Below, piece after piece: positions 25,001-36,044 of a stretch of 64,000 bases of DNA. The stretch lies in the NCBI GenBank assembly GCA_003260075.1, contig QLIY01000654.1:30188-94187 (forward strand), read 5' to 3'. The position numbers and the translations under genes are program-made. Within the stretch, counting starts at the first letter, position 1, and each line of letters starts with the position of its first letter. Below the pieces are notes generated by a model. The model saw only the letters and a list, made by a program, of their open reading frames with translations, was not told the origin of the DNA and searched no databases. The DNA comes from Phallusia mammillata. Taxonomy: Eukaryota > Chordata > Ascidiacea > Phlebobranchia > Ascidiidae.

Positions 25001-27922
25001 TTCTACCAACAAAAACAGACAAAGAATCATTAAAAGAAAATGTAAGGTGAATATTTTTTGTAGTCTTTTGTAGGTTATATATTTGTAGTCTGTGCCTTAC
25101 CATACACTTAGCCCAACCAAATACAACATAATGTGAATACAAAGCACTGTCTTGCTATTTATACAATAATTATCAACATTAAATTACGAAACTTGTTCTG
25201 ATCCAATCATTATTTTTATTTGCACACAATGACAGTAAGGTTTCAACTTATTACCTCCTAGTTGTAGTTACATCTAACATTCCAAACAACTTAGAAACAT
25301 TGATTTAGTATTATATAGCTAAAATAAATTTAATCAGAAAATTTAGCATGTAAAGTGTAGTATAAACTAACTGTACCAAATCTGCTCTTAGAATTAACTC
25401 TAATCTCTCCCATACAGTAAACACAACATACTTTTACATTTGGGCTGTTCAGGGCCACTGAGAACCCATGTGCCACCTGTACAAAGAGCATCTTTTGCAC
25501 CCTCAAATTTCCAAAGGACGTTGCATGAAAACGTCACAACGGATCCAGAATTGGTCCCATCGCTATATGACATAGTTACAATAATTCCTTCGAATGGTAC
25601 CGGAACAAAATTTCCACAAGGCCCTTGAAACATGCAAAAAATATGATGAAAATAACCGCCAAAATAAATGTAAAAAGCAACATGTTATTTTGTCCAAACG
25701 TTTAGGCGAATGTTCATACCACCATCAGTGATATGAAAGGTCACACCAGTTACACCCGTTTAAATCCACTTGAGGCACATTAAATATTGATAAAAAAGGT
25801 GGACCGACTTTGAATCAATGTTCATTTGGGGTTTATGTTGTTGAATACAAATTCAAGTAACATATGATGCAAGTGTTATTTTCATCATTAAACTCATCAT
25901 TATCTATATTTATGGTGTTGCAAAAGTCCATGGAAGTGCCATGCATGCTGTCATTTAAGGAATAAGTGTGTGCTTTATGTTAGTAAACAATCTATGTTTT
26001 GTGGATGAGTTTAGTTTGGTTTATTCCGCTTGGTAAAAAAACATAGTGACACAAAAAAAAATATATATTCTGAGGTCATCCTACCTTCACATACAGGTGC
26101 TGAATCAGTCCATTTGCCATCGTTCATACAGAACGCTGAATCTGCTCCTACTCGAGTAAATCCACTATTGCAAGTAAAAGAACATAGAGAACCTGCAGTT
26201 GAACCCACAGTACAAGACACGAGGCCATTAGTTGGTGCAACAATTGGGACACACTCGATTTCTGCATAAATAACATCAAATGTCATGTATTGAAAAAATG
26301 TACCCTTGTACTGTATAAAGCTCAATTTTATATTGTTGGGGGGGGGGGGAACCCACAGTACAAGACACGAGGCCATTTGCTGGTGCAACAATTGGGACAC
26401 ACTCAATTTCTGCATAAATAACATCAAATGTCATGTGTTGAAAAAATGTACCCTTGTACTGTATAAAGCTCAATTTTATATTGTTTATGGATTGTTTAAA
26501 CCAAGGTTATGAAGTGAGACCCTAAAAACAATGCGTCAGTTTGCTTAAGTGGTTCTTAACCTGAGGTACATGCACCACTAGGAGTTATGGTACCTGTTAC
26601 TATGGGGTGTGAGGGTGCTCAACCATCAGGATTATGAGATATTAGTTACTTTAGAGGAAAATACAACATAGGGTGCTAGGACTGGTTAGAAGTTCAAAAG
26701 GGTACCAAAAATAAAAAAGGTTACTTAAGTCAAGTGAAATTAGAAAGGTGTTGAATTCAGGAATTTTTTAAATGATTCCACAAACACATAAATACAATTG
26801 CATATTTTTTAAATCAATTAAAAATAAAACAAAGGGTTGCAAATTTTTTTTTTAACTAAACAAAGGGTTGCAAAATTTCATCAATATAATCTGGAAAGGG
26901 CACTTTCACAGATCAACCATAGTTTGCTTGCAACTAGAGAAACAGGGGACATGCAACACCTAAAATCTGATCCAAGGTTGTGTACATTTTTAAAATTATA
27001 CCAACTAAACAGTAAATTTTGATTTAGTATGCTAACAGGTAGTGATGGGACGGGTACCCGGTACTCGGTATCGATGGTATCGAACGATTTCAGTGGTATC
27101 GATACTCGTACTCGGTATCGAAATTTTTTGTCTCAGTTTTCGATACCAACGTGCGAGTACCGAAGGTCCATTTACACCATAAGAATACGGGCAACTTTAT
27201 GCCAATATTTGCTTCGGACAGCATAAAATTGGAAAAAAGTTCCGCCAGGTTACGTATATTTTTTTCACTATCGTATGGAGATAACATTTTTCTGCATGTG
27301 TGTGTGCACGCCTGTACCCCGGCCATAACAGATAAATTAGTCAGTGATATACAACTAAGTACAACACTGTACTTAAGTACTCGGTAATCGTACTCGGTAT
27401 CGAAGGTATATACATGTGGTACTCGTACTCGGTATCGGTACTCGCTTCAAAACCGGGTATCGTCCCATCACTACTAACAGGTATAACAACTTACTGACAT
27501 ACTTTGGTGCTTCAGGAATTAAAAAATTCTATGAAAACTAACAAGGGTCATTTAGTAACATGTATAACAACTTACTGACACACTCTGGCGCTTCAGGATC
27601 ACTCAGAACCCACGAGCCACTTCCACATAGAGCATCAGTCGCTCCTTCCAGTTTCCAGAAGGTATCGCATGAAAATGTCAACACAGAACCTGGGTTCGTC
27701 CCGTCGCTGTATGACGTGCTGACAGGTCCTCCACTTAATGTTGGCGGGGGTACAAATGTACCACAATCACCTAATAAGAAAATCAAAATTTGCCCAAATT
27801 TACAATCTTCACCATGTGGTAAAAAGCACTAAACTATACTTTTAGAAATGTTGCAAGTTTATACCTGTGGAAAGGCGAGCGCTTCCCAAAACTAATACCG
27901 TCAACAGTACTGCTGAAAACAT
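11729..27922 (-). CDS. Secreted sushi (CCP) and von Willebrand A domain protein
   Basis: Exons: 27865-27922 (signal peptide, MFSAVLLTVLVLGSA), 27576-27770, 26085-26261, 25432-25623, 24808-25002, 23626-23814, 23001-23027 (27-nt microexon), 22389-22579, 21623-21842, 19911-20051, 18150-18342 region, 14668-14955, the vWA exon lying inverted at 13714-13928 (+), 12263-12485 and 11729-11898 (stop TAG). Nearly all introns are phase 1, the rule for shuffled extracellular modules. Order: signal peptide, five cysteine-rich modules (CCP-like, such as ending WTDSAPVCEG), vWA 1, two CCPs, vWA 2, short tail ending YAKPIP. vWA 2 has an intact metal site (DISGS); vWA 1 has LMHGS where DxSxS is expected, so it probably does not bind metal the same way. 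No protease domain follows, so this is not complement factor B. No transmembrane segment is seen. Likely an extracellular adhesion or complement-like protein; exact orthologue unknown. Confidence 0.85.
12010..12180 (+). repeat. Probable tRNA-derived SINE
   Basis: B-box-like GGGTTCTAATCTTG followed by the CACTTGTGTTTCCCTGATCAAG type segment common in animal SINEs. A box weak. Confidence 0.45.
12590..13125. repeat. Dispersed repeat copies (CATCGGTTAATCTGGATCTT family)
   Basis: Two or three adjoining copies of the element family seen at 17-183, mixed with the exon copy at 12795-12875 through the C-run join. Confidence 0.6.
12795..12875 (-). other. Redundant partial copy of sushi/vWA exon 12263-12485
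   Basis: Begins right after the C-run and repeats the first 80 coding bases of the exon (VELDLANYPMSQ, FIVDNMEQAGGCP) including its acceptor. Allelic assembly duplicate, not an extra exon. Confidence 0.8.
13231..13323 (-). other. Truncated minus-strand copy of the vWA 2 exon
   Basis: Encodes EEGDVNVGIIQIGGHPSVVC and DAGDVADVFQ and ends at its donor, but is cut on its 5' side by the C-run at 13324. The complete exon is present, inverted, at 13714-13928 (+). Confidence 0.85.
13335..14030 (+). other. Inverted contig carrying the complete vWA 2 exon
   Basis: Positions 13335-13486 are the reverse complement of 14181-14330, and 13837-14030 the reverse complement of 13131-13323. The piece bridges both neighbours if flipped. 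It holds the 215-nt exon 13714-13928 with acceptor CTACAG and donor GTTAGA, coding the DISGS metal site. It is bounded by a C-run on the left and an N at 14031. Confidence 0.88.
14032..14170 (-). other. Redundant allelic copy of 14552-14690 region
   Basis: Repeats sequence just downstream of the CCP exon at 14668-14955, with several substitutions, and ends at the G-run 14171-14180. Confidence 0.8.
15207..15560. mobile_element. hAT-like MITE, target duplication unclear
   Basis: Left CAGTGGTTCTTAACCTGG, right CGGTTAACAACCACTA. Appears nested in another element starting near 15171 (TGTGGTTCTTAATC). Confidence 0.6.
15780..16039. mobile_element. hAT-type MITE, 260 bp, perfect target duplication
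   Basis: Ends CAGTGGTTTTCAACCTTTTT and GGTTGAAAACCACTG; flanked by GTTTAGAT at 15772-15779 and 16040-16047. Further allelic pieces of the same locus occur at 16905-17005 and 17016-17224, in shuffled order around G-runs. Confidence 0.88.
18451..18591 (-). other. Redundant partial copy of CCP exon 18150-18342
   Basis: Carries the acceptor and the coding start (CDVDKIQIEHGRPVCSFIP) with small changes such as Val to Ile and His to Tyr. It is cut by the G-run at 18441. Confidence 0.82.
18936..19002. other. 67-nt poly-G run
   Basis: Longest homopolymer of the window, inside an intron of the sushi/vWA gene. The right flank (TTATTCGCACAAACTGTTAT) reappears with small changes at 20136, again next to a 10-G run. 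Confidence 0.7.
19095..19407. mobile_element. hAT-type MITE, 313 bp
   Basis: Ends CAGGGGTGTGCAACCTTTG and AGTTGCGCACCCCTG; flanks CTTTAAAG (19087-19094) and CCTTAAAG (19408-19415). A partial allelic copy runs 20226-20388. Confidence 0.87.
20788..20877 (-). other. Redundant partial copy of vWA 1 exon 19911-20051
   Basis: Repeats the donor-side 90 bases (ending QTSQCP) and is cut by the G-run at 20878. Confidence 0.82.
20889..21137 (+). other. Inverted copy of intron segment 21230-21500
   Basis: The segment between G-runs 20878 and 21138 is the reverse complement of sequence at about 21230-21500 with scattered differences, for example the GTGCACAAGTGCTAATTT stretch. A second case of a contig placed backwards. 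Confidence 0.8.
21854..21951 (-). other. Redundant copy of the 5' part of vWA exon 21623-21842
   Basis: Repeats the acceptor and first 30 codons (GKPSTGFNLTGLGKFFKEII). The exon left of the G-run is already complete, so this is the second haplotype. Confidence 0.82.
22585..22985. repeat. AGTAAAAA-type low-complexity repeat
   Basis: About 400 bases of irregular AAGTAAAAA units in the intron between the microexon and the first vWA exon of the sushi/vWA gene. No coding signal. Confidence 0.85.
24491..24580. repeat. Tandem CAGACTGGTAAATTTTA repeat
   Basis: Four copies of an 18-25 base unit, intronic. Confidence 0.85.
24629..24761 (-). other. Redundant partial copy of CCP exon 24808-25002
   Basis: Donor side of the exon, a few bases different from the full copy, cut by the G-run at 24762. 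Confidence 0.82.
26350..26409 (-). other. Redundant partial copy of CCP exon 26085-26261
   Basis: Acceptor side only (EIECVPIVAPANGLVSCTVG); Ala replaces Thr of the full copy. Follows the G-run at 26338. Confidence 0.82.
27040..27473. mobile_element. hAT-type palindromic MITE, 434 bp, intact
   Basis: Ends TAGTGATGGGACG and CGTCCCATCACTA; flanked by perfect CTAACAGG at 27032-27039 and 27474-27481. Much of the body is an inverted repeat of GTACTCGGTATCG units. Related pieces at 4028, 18365, 18609 and 36262. Confidence 0.9.
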
Positions 27923-28477
27923 CAAGCTTTCTCACAGATTTGGCAATTCCCAAGACACCACAACATTAGGTAACAACAGCAAACCACACTCAAAAATAAA
28001 GATCTGCCATTAATAAAATACAAAAAAAAACAAGTTGACAAAGCTGTCGTGGGTTATGTTCGCTACAGCGATTACGCGCCAATCTATTCTGATCTTTTTT
28101 TTCCCGTTTACCGTATTTATCCAACTTCAAATTAGTTTTTAACTTCGATGATAGATCTTCATGACAATTTATGAGCTGACCTTTTGATCACAAACAACTG
28201 CTGGTTTATCTTACAAATTGATATTTTTCAAAATTTTTGGTCAAAAATAATCTGGTAATTTTGTTCGCAACTTGAATCTTGCTTAAATATAAAACTCCAT
28301 TTTCACTCCCAAATCTAAATTCGTCGGTGGTGTCTGTGACCTACCGTAACCGAACCCAGATTTTAAAAATGCGACGGATACCGTTTAAAGTTTCAGCAGT
28401 CATGCGTAAAGACATGGGGACGTTCTCTTTTTGCGAAAGTTCGGTGAAGTAAAGGTGCGAAAAAATCCAGCGGAATC
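27923..28477. promoter_or_regulatory. Divergent promoter between sushi/vWA gene and RPL12
   Basis: 555 bases separate the two ATGs. A bidirectional promoter is inferred from layout. No TATA box is evident on the RPL12 side; a TOP-like pyrimidine tract lies near 28422-28431. Confidence 0.55.
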
Positions 28478-30581
28478 ATGCCTCCTAAATTCGATCCAAC
28501 TGCTATTACTTACGGTAGGAGAATAATCTTTTGTTTTCGCGAAAGGACCAGCGTTTGATTTAACGTTAAAACGCTTGTATTCTGTAGTGTACCTTCGTGT
28601 TGTTGGGGGTGAAGTTGGGGCCACAGCGTCGCTTGCCCCCAAGATTGGACCTCTCGGTCTCAGCCCCAAAAAGGTGGGTGATGATATTGCCAAGTCAACG
28701 CAGGACTGGAAAGGCTTGAGAATTACTGTTGAATTGAAAATCCAAAACAGGTGGGTACGATCGTTTTTACATTTTTCAAGCAAAACTGATTTCTCAAATG
28801 ATGACAAAAGTACGGCGCAGTGAGATGTGTGGTTTTGATTGGGTTTGTTTGTTGTGAAGTATGTTAACATACAAATTTGGCGTTTTTTTCTGGTAGATTT
28901 ATCTGTAAAAGGAATGAAAAACAGTTTTTACTATTGAGCAAACAGACCTGAACAAATTATTCAGTGATCTTTAATAACCGAACCTGATGGGGAAAAACAA
29001 AACTAAATTTTTTTGCAACTGCAAGACAGTGGTGTAAAACATTGAATACATATCTTTTGCAGACAAGCCACAGTGAGAGTAGTCCCAAGTGCTTCTTCTC
29101 TCATCATCAAGGCTTTGAAAGAACCTCCACGTGACAGAAAGAAGGTTAAGAACAGTAAGTTGGGTTGCACCTACAAATATTAATTATCTAGATTAGGGGA
29201 TACAAGTACTTTTTGGCATAACCCACATAAAATGTCCATACCTCTTGTAACCCAAATGAACCTTAATGCTTACATTATAACAGGGATGCCGAACCTTTTT
29301 AGTTGAATGGGTCAAACATGATATCAAAATTCGGAAAGAAAACGAAGTGGGTCACATATTTTATTATATGTCCATGCTAAGGTGCTTGTTGCTGCATCAT
29401 TTCTGCAAGTCTTGTAAATAGGTAGTTTTCAGTTTAATACATGCAGCAGTCATATCTGAGCTGAGACGATTCCTGGCACTTGATTTTATGAAATTTATGT
29501 GTGAAAACAAAGATTCGCATAAATATGTGGAACCGAACAGCGTCAACAAAGTTATAACAAATCGTTTCAAGTTGTACGTTTAAATAAACATATCTGTTGC
29601 ATCACAATTGACTCAACAATCTGTATTTTAAGACAATAGGCAATCTGGCAAAGGACCTTAAGTTAACTGTTGTGTTGCTTTTTAATCTTGGAATAAATTA
29701 AAAAAAAATTAAAACTACAAGTGGGTCACTGGAATTCATGTGGTGGGTCACTTTGTGACCCGCGGGTCAGTGGTTCGCCATCCTTATGAGTGTCGATCGT
29801 TGCATTGCTGTTTGTTGGCCCTTNTTGTGTAAAAACAAAACAACTTATGTATGCAACAAGCAAAATATTCATGTATTTTGACCTAATAAAGTTATGCAAA
29901 CCCCTGAAGACTGCACAGTTATATTACACCTTTTAAAACTGTCTTGCGCACTGCTGGTACAAATCACCAGTCTAGAATATATGTAATTACTGTGTTTTTG
30001 TGTTCCTTTTGTTTAACTTTGATCAAAAGTGTTAGGTCTCAAACAGATGTAGCTTATATAGAACTCCTGAAGTATTTGGCGGTGAACAAAACATAAGTGT
30101 TTGTGTTAGATTAATTGGTTGGGGTTGGCATCCCATCCACACAAAATGTGCATTAACGCCATCGGTGAGCACACACCGATACCAAAGCACTGTGATATTG
30201 AACTATGTTTTGCTTACACTTATCCCTCAGTATTAAATTTCAGTCAAGCACAATGGCAACATCACACTTGAAGATGTTTACAATATTGCTCGTACCATGC
30301 GTGAACGCTCAATGGCTAGATTCTTCTCTGGAACAGTGAAGGTATGGTTACAAGTTTCTACAGTATGTTAAGTGTATTAATTTTCCTTTTTTATGCTGTT
30401 AATTTGTAGGAAATCCTTGGAACAGCACAAAGTGTTGGTTGCACTGTTGACGGTTACCCACCTCATGATTTGATCGAACAGATCAACTCTGGAGAAATTG
30501 ATTGCCCAGAGGTACTTATGACTAATAATGTTTTGTGGTGAATGTGCTAATTCAATCCATTTTACACATTTTCAGGAGTAA
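28478..30581 (+). CDS. RPL12: 60S ribosomal protein L12 (uL11)
   Basis: Component of the large-subunit stalk base. Six coding exons: 28478-28514, 28588-28750, 29063-29154, 30244-30341, 30410-30511, 30576-30581. They join in frame to 165 codons plus TAA, the same length as the vertebrate protein. Diagnostic stretches: start [10 protein letters not shown], then [60 protein letters not shown] and end [10 protein letters not shown]. The last coding exon has only two codons (Glu, stop). A pyrimidine-rich stretch just upstream (about 28420-28432, TTCTCTTTTT) could be a 5' TOP start typical of ribosomal protein mRNAs. AATAAA lies at 30622-30627. Intron 3 (29155-30243) carries a hAT-type element. The gene is divergent from the sushi/vWA gene, with 555 bases between the two ATGs. 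Confidence 0.97.
29281..29785. mobile_element. hAT-like element in RPL12 intron 3
   Basis: Left CAGGGATGCCGAACCTTTTT and right GTGGTTCGCCATCCTTA are imperfect inverted repeats. GTGGGTCACTTTGTGACC near the right end. No clear target duplication. Confidence 0.7.
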
Positions 30582-31628
30582 AACGGGCTCTTGGTGGAAA
30601 AGACAGTGGAGAGAGGCATTTAATAAAATAAAAAATGAAATGATATTGTGGAACTTTATTATGTGTACAATTAGAAGTAATTTTATCAGGTTGATAAGTG
30701 TTTGCAGACAAAATAAGTAGTTGTGGTTTGGTTATGTGTGACCAAATGGAGACCAGTTGACTGAGCTGATCGACGTTGTTTCAATGTGAAATTGTAATTA
30801 GGGAGAAACAACTGCCTAGAGTGGGGCCAATTGAAGCAAGAAAATTGTTAGGGGGCAGTTACAGATAAATTTCCTTAAGCTGAAAAGACTTCTGTGTCGA
30901 GAAGCGCATTACTCACCAAGTTACATTAAAGAAAGCGAATTTAATAGGGAGGCAACAAAAATAATCGCGCATGGTAGTTTTTAACTTGCCAGAGACTGGT
31001 TTGGCTATTTTTACAATGCAGAACAAACCACACTGCTTAAGGCGTGTGGTTGACCTAATTTAACTACCATCAAATGCATTAGGCGTGTTTGCATGGGCCG
31101 TTGAGTGAGAACCCAGTTACTTAAAACGCGCAAAACTTCGATCATTTTCATGCTCGATTCCGACTGTGCTATTGCAACCGAATCTGCAAAAAAGGTCTAG
31201 GCACGTTATGACGCAAGATTTATTAGCCTTTCTCTGTATCTGGCGAAATATGACCTACTGCTTAAACCTTGTTTAAGCTTAAGATTTGGAAACATTTTGG
31301 CTTTAAAGAATTTAATACGGCGGCTAACCTCTACGTTATTTATTTGTGACGTCGTTACAGTCCATATGAGTGAATCTTTAAAAAATACAAGATAGACTAG
31401 AAAAAAGGATATTTGTTAAATATTTTTAAACGTTATTACTTTACTAAGAGTATAATTTCTTTGTTTATTGTTTAAAATAATAGAAATAAAAAAAAAAGTA
31501 CGTACCAGTCGGTTATTCCCCTTCTACAATCAAATCGTTTCCAACGTGGTTTATTCTGAATAAAACAACATCCCATTCCGTCTATTTCTACCAAATGTTG
31601 CAGATCTGTGAATTAAAAAAACAACGAT
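30582..31628. other. RPL12 - PAK1IP1 spacer
   Basis: RPL12 polyadenylation signal at 30622-30627, then about 1 kb with no coding signal seen. The PAK1IP1 promoter must lie here. Confidence 0.5.
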
Positions 31629-34600
31629 ATGCTTAAAATTGTGGTTGGCTGTTACGAACAAATCGTCCTGGGCTACACCATTAAGCCTGGCAGCGACGGA
31701 GAAAGTTTAGAATCCAGTCCCTATTTTACAGACCATTCTCAGAAAGGTTGTATCAAATGTGCCTCTGCTGGTGGTCGATATGTTGCTACAGGTTCAACAG
31801 ACGAAACAATTTGCTTATACGATATGCAAAAAGGCACCGAACTGGGTACTCTACAGGTAAATACAAAAAATGCTGTTTAGAAATTTCCTGACATGTTGTC
31901 AAATGTTTTTTCTTCTTCTTGGTTTATCGCTAGATAAGCTAAACATAAACGATGTTTTTGTTTTGGTTACAACTGTTGTGAGAAATGTAGTGAGATTTTC
32001 AAGTGTATCATATAAAAAAAATGCTAAACAAAAATTATATGACAACAGAGATTGTCGAAACGTCTGAACGATGTATTCAATATACACCACTACCTTGGCA
32101 GTAATGTTTGTGATTAAAAATTATATGTTATGCTGAAAACACATCCTCACTCCCCTATGTGAGTCCCTGCCACTTCCACTTATAGTAATGGTATAGCTGC
32201 AGCACATTTACCATCCATCCACCAATTGTGCCCTCCACTTTGTCCCGCTGTATAATGTCTTAACGTTAGGCAGCTATCCCCAGCTTGGTAAATATTTTAT
32301 GGCAATTGTGCTGCTCTGATTTGTTTCACCCTGCAAAATCAACTTAAATCAATAAGATTTTCTTGACAATATTATAACCTCATTTTGATCTTAATTGTCA
32401 AAAAAAAGTTGTTAGTACATGTTTAAAGTATAATGAAAAATACTAACAGTAAAAAAGATAAAAATGTACTAAAAACTTAGCTTACTTTTAATTTACCAAT
32501 TTTTGTTCACCCAGGGTCATTCTGGAGCGATTACTCAGCTTTTGTTTCCGGATGACACACACTTAATGAGTTGTAGCGAAGATGGAAGTATATGTATATG
32601 GGAGGCTGGGCCAGAAGGAACTCTTTTAAAAACATTACATGGTAACAACATAGGTGGCACTTTATACAGCACGAAGCTCAAACTTTCACTGGATTTAGTG
32701 GTATTTTTAATTGGCGTAGAAAACTTAGAAAATATACATGTTCAACAAAAACTAGTAAGTTTAGGACTTGTGACTCACAAGTATCTCAAATGTTGCATTG
32801 AAATTGTTTTTACGACAAGCTTGATTAACTTAACTCCTTGCAAACCTGGCATAAATTGTTTGATTAAAACTATTACTAAACATTTTATCATTGAGGTAAA
32901 ATGGTGTACACATATGGTAAGCTTTTACCATTTCCTGTGATAAAAATGCTGCAAAAAATGTTTTAGTTAGGTGCAAAAAATTGATACCAGATGATAAAAT
33001 ATATTTAGTATTATTTTATTCCCCATTCCTTCATACTTACATCTTTGAACTACATCTGTAGGGCACAAGGGAGCAGTTACAGCAATTGCAGCACATCCAT
33101 CTGGCAAATTGGGGATGTCTGTTTCCCCCAAAGATGGGTCACTAAGAACATGGAATTTAATGACCGGTCGTTCTGTTTTCATTAAGAACATGAAAAAGTT
33201 CGAACCAGAGTTTATAAGGTAAATATACATGGATTCCAACCATTTTTGATACATAATTATAGGCCTCATTACCAAGGTTGTTTTACCATTAAAAAATAGC
33301 TTAAAGATGGTTTTCCCAAATGTTGATTTTTATCAACTATCCAGTTTCCAGTTAAGGTTGTTTTATCCAGTTTAGCCGACAAATATAAACAAATCATCCA
33401 ATGTTTTGGCACATTGTAAGGGGCTCTTCATCAGGGTAATTTCAGCCACCTAACACAGTCGATATTATAACACCAAATAGATGAACAAGAGAAAGAAGCT
33501 GGCACAAAAACAATGATAAAACATAGATGGAACTTGATAAAAACGGTAGTTCATCGGTGTGAAAGCGACCAACAGCTAATCGGCATTAAAACATTTATTT
33601 TTATCTTCATTTTGTTGGCACACAAATGTATTTTTATTCATTTTTTTACAAGGTGGTCATATGACGGAAAATATTACGTTGTTGCATGGGGGGGGGGTAG
33701 CTAATCGGCATTAAAACATTTATTTTTATCTTTATTTTGTTGGCACACAAATGTATTTTTATTTATTTTTTTACAAGGTGGTCATATGACGGAAAATATT
33801 ACGTTGTTGCATCACTTCATGAAATCCAAGTTTTTGAACTTGAATCAGCAAAGTGTATTCTTGAATCGACAATTGACGAACAAATTTTAGCTTTGGAGTT
33901 TCTGCCTGTTGAGACACATCACATGCTTGCAATTGGAGATGGGAGTGGAAATATTCAAATCATAAATATTCACAGTGAAAAGTGTAGAAAAAAGTTTAAG
34001 GTATTGTTGAGTTAAGGCTGCAATTTCTAAATTTATGTAATTCACATACCATTCATAATACCACTTACATGCAGAAAAACAACATAATTTGTAAATCAAT
34101 TAATAGGCCACACATCTATTGTCAAAAGTCGTTGCAGTACTACGTTGAAAATCCTTTAATGTGTTATAAATAATCATGGCTTAGTAATACATAGTGTTAT
34201 ATATGAAAGTTTTTGCAAACTCTATGACTTTTTACAGTTTAAGTAAGGTGGTGAAAGACCTGAAACACAATCATGTATCTCAGGAAACAATTGATGTAAC
34301 ATATATTCCAAATAGTAGTTTGTCATAATATTGAGCTTAGTTATGCCCTGTTTCATTTACAGGCTCATGAAAGTCGTGTTAAATGCATAAACATCATAAA
34401 ACCCCAAACACAACAGAAACCAGATGAAATGTGGCTGACATCTGGTTCAAGTGATGGAAACCTTAAAATATGGAGGTTGAATAACGAATACATTAACTCC
34501 TCAAACGAAACTGAAGAAGGTAACGCCTACCCACTTTTTACATGAAATAAATAAAAGCCTGGACTGTACCCACTTGTCTGTAAGGTATTAGGTTCAAATG

Positions 34601-35891
34601 AAAGTAGTATATGGCCCAATATGTAAATACAGCTGAATACTGCAAATTGTGAATTTTAACTGTTGACATTAGTTAAGGAAATTGTCTGGGTAATTGTATA
34701 AAAAGCTTGACGAATTGATTATGCGATTACCTGGGGGGGGGGGGGTTGTAGTATATGGCCCAAAGTGTAAATACAGCTGAATACTGCAAATTGTGAATTT
34801 TAACTGTGTCATTTGTTGAGAAAACCGTATGGGTAATTGTATAAAAAGCTTGACGAATTGATTATGCGATTACCTGGATAAAATTAAATCTTGCGATAAA
34901 ATTAAATTGTGCGATTACTTGAATAAAATTTATGGACTGCAATTAAGGTTTGTCTGATTTGGTATTTCTTTTTTTAATTCTCCAGTCATATTACTTAAAT
35001 ATTGGCTATGGTTCAGTATCTTGCAGTATATGTGTAGGGGCTATGTTTTCTTTAGTATAAACTAGTGATGCACCGAAGTTTCGGTTGGCCGAAACATTTC
35101 GCCCGAATCCGCTGTTTTCCTTTGTTTCGGTTTCGGCCCGAACTTTTTTGAAAATTAGGCCGAAACCGAACTGTTTGATTGCATGGAATAAATGCCTAAA
35201 CTTTCATTTTAGACAATATGAAACATCATAAATTACCTAATTGTTGTATGTATAAAATGCGAGCCACATTGTCTGCAAAATATTACAAGTTAAGTAAAGC
35301 TTCCGCATTGTGAAAGTGATTTTGGCATGTCATAATTGAGTTCACTCGCATCAACAACACAAGGTTCAGTTGAAAACATTTACAGAAACGGGAATTTTAA
35401 GTTCGGCCTAATTAATTCGGCCTCATGGCCGAATATTCGGTTTCGGCCCGAACCGGGTTCGGTGCATCACTAGTATAAACTACTTTATTTTCTTTCCACA
35501 CAGGACCGGATTGTTTGCTGAGCATTCAAACTAATGCAAGAGTCACATGTCTAACTGTTTGGCAAGAGCCTAGTGATAGTAAAACACTTAAAGATGCAAA
35601 TGAGAATAACACAAAAAATCGTAAAACGACGGAAGGCAAAAACAAAGGTAAATTTTCCAGCATAAAACTTAATTTTGTTACATTGCACATTTTGTAACAA
35701 TGATTCAACCAAGGATATTATGTATTTGATCGGAGTTTAGGTATTACATCTAATCATCTCTGTTTAAGTATTAGATGCTTAATAAACTTTTTGACTTTGC
35801 AGACAAAATAATTGCACAGCGGAGAAAAAGAAAACAAAACCAGAGACTTAATCAAAAGAAAAAGCTACAAAAACTGTTGGGCGATGAATAA
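31629..35891 (+). CDS. PAK1IP1: PAK1-interacting protein 1 / MAK11 WD-repeat protein
   Basis: Nucleolar WD40 protein for 60S subunit biogenesis; the vertebrate protein also binds PAK1. Exons: 31629-31856, 32515-32641, 33062-33218, 33778-34000, 34363-34519, 35504-35647, 35803-35891, giving 374 residues plus TAA (human protein 392). Start MLKIVVGCYEQIV matches the family start. WD-type segments follow: ATGSTDETICLYD, SCSEDGSICIWE, KDGSLRTWN, SYDGKYYVVASL, TSGSSDGNLKIW, then the family-specific INTNAR-like segment (QTNARVTCLTVW). The C-terminus is lysine/arginine-rich (RRKRKQNQR), a probable nucleolar signal. A first, truncated copy of exon 4 (33653-33687) precedes a 10-G run and is an assembly duplicate. 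Intron 5 holds an intact hAT element (35063-35472). The TAA stop is part of AATAAA (35887-35892). Confidence 0.94.
33653..33687 (+). other. Redundant partial copy of PAK1IP1 exon 4
   Basis: Repeats acceptor and WSYDGKYYVVA, then is cut by the G-run 33688-33697. The complete exon starts at 33778. Confidence 0.85.
35063..35472. mobile_element. hAT-type MITE in PAK1IP1 intron 5, 410 bp
   Basis: Ends TAGTGATGCACCGAAGTTTCGG and CCGGGTTCGGTGCATCACTA region; perfect flanking GTATAAAC at 35055-35062 and 35473-35480. Inserted 24 bases upstream of the exon 6 acceptor region, GC-rich ends rich in TTCGGCC. No ORF. Confidence 0.9.
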
Positions 35892-35892
35892 A
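35887..35892 (+). promoter_or_regulatory. AATAAA overlapping the PAK1IP1 stop codon
   Basis: The hexamer contains the TAA stop (35889-35891). If used it would give a very short 3' UTR. No other AATAAA lies close downstream, though variants exist. Confidence 0.45.
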
Positions 35893-36044
35893 TTTGTTTC
35901 TTACACCAAAAATGCCTGCTTTGTATAATATATGTAGCAACAATGGTCAAACCAGCAATTTCTTCAAACAAACCCAGTGAAATATTGTTTGGATTCAACA
36001 TTGACCCAATTTACTTATAAAAAGTTTTTATTCATTAACTAGAG

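Noticed and set aside
11729..27922. Complement factor B orthologue
   Set aside because: CCP plus vWA order is suggestive, but there is no serine protease domain and there are two vWA domains.
28751..29062. C/D-box snoRNA in RPL12 intron 2
   Set aside because: An ATGATGA near 28798 resembles a C box, but no properly spaced D box or terminal stem was found.
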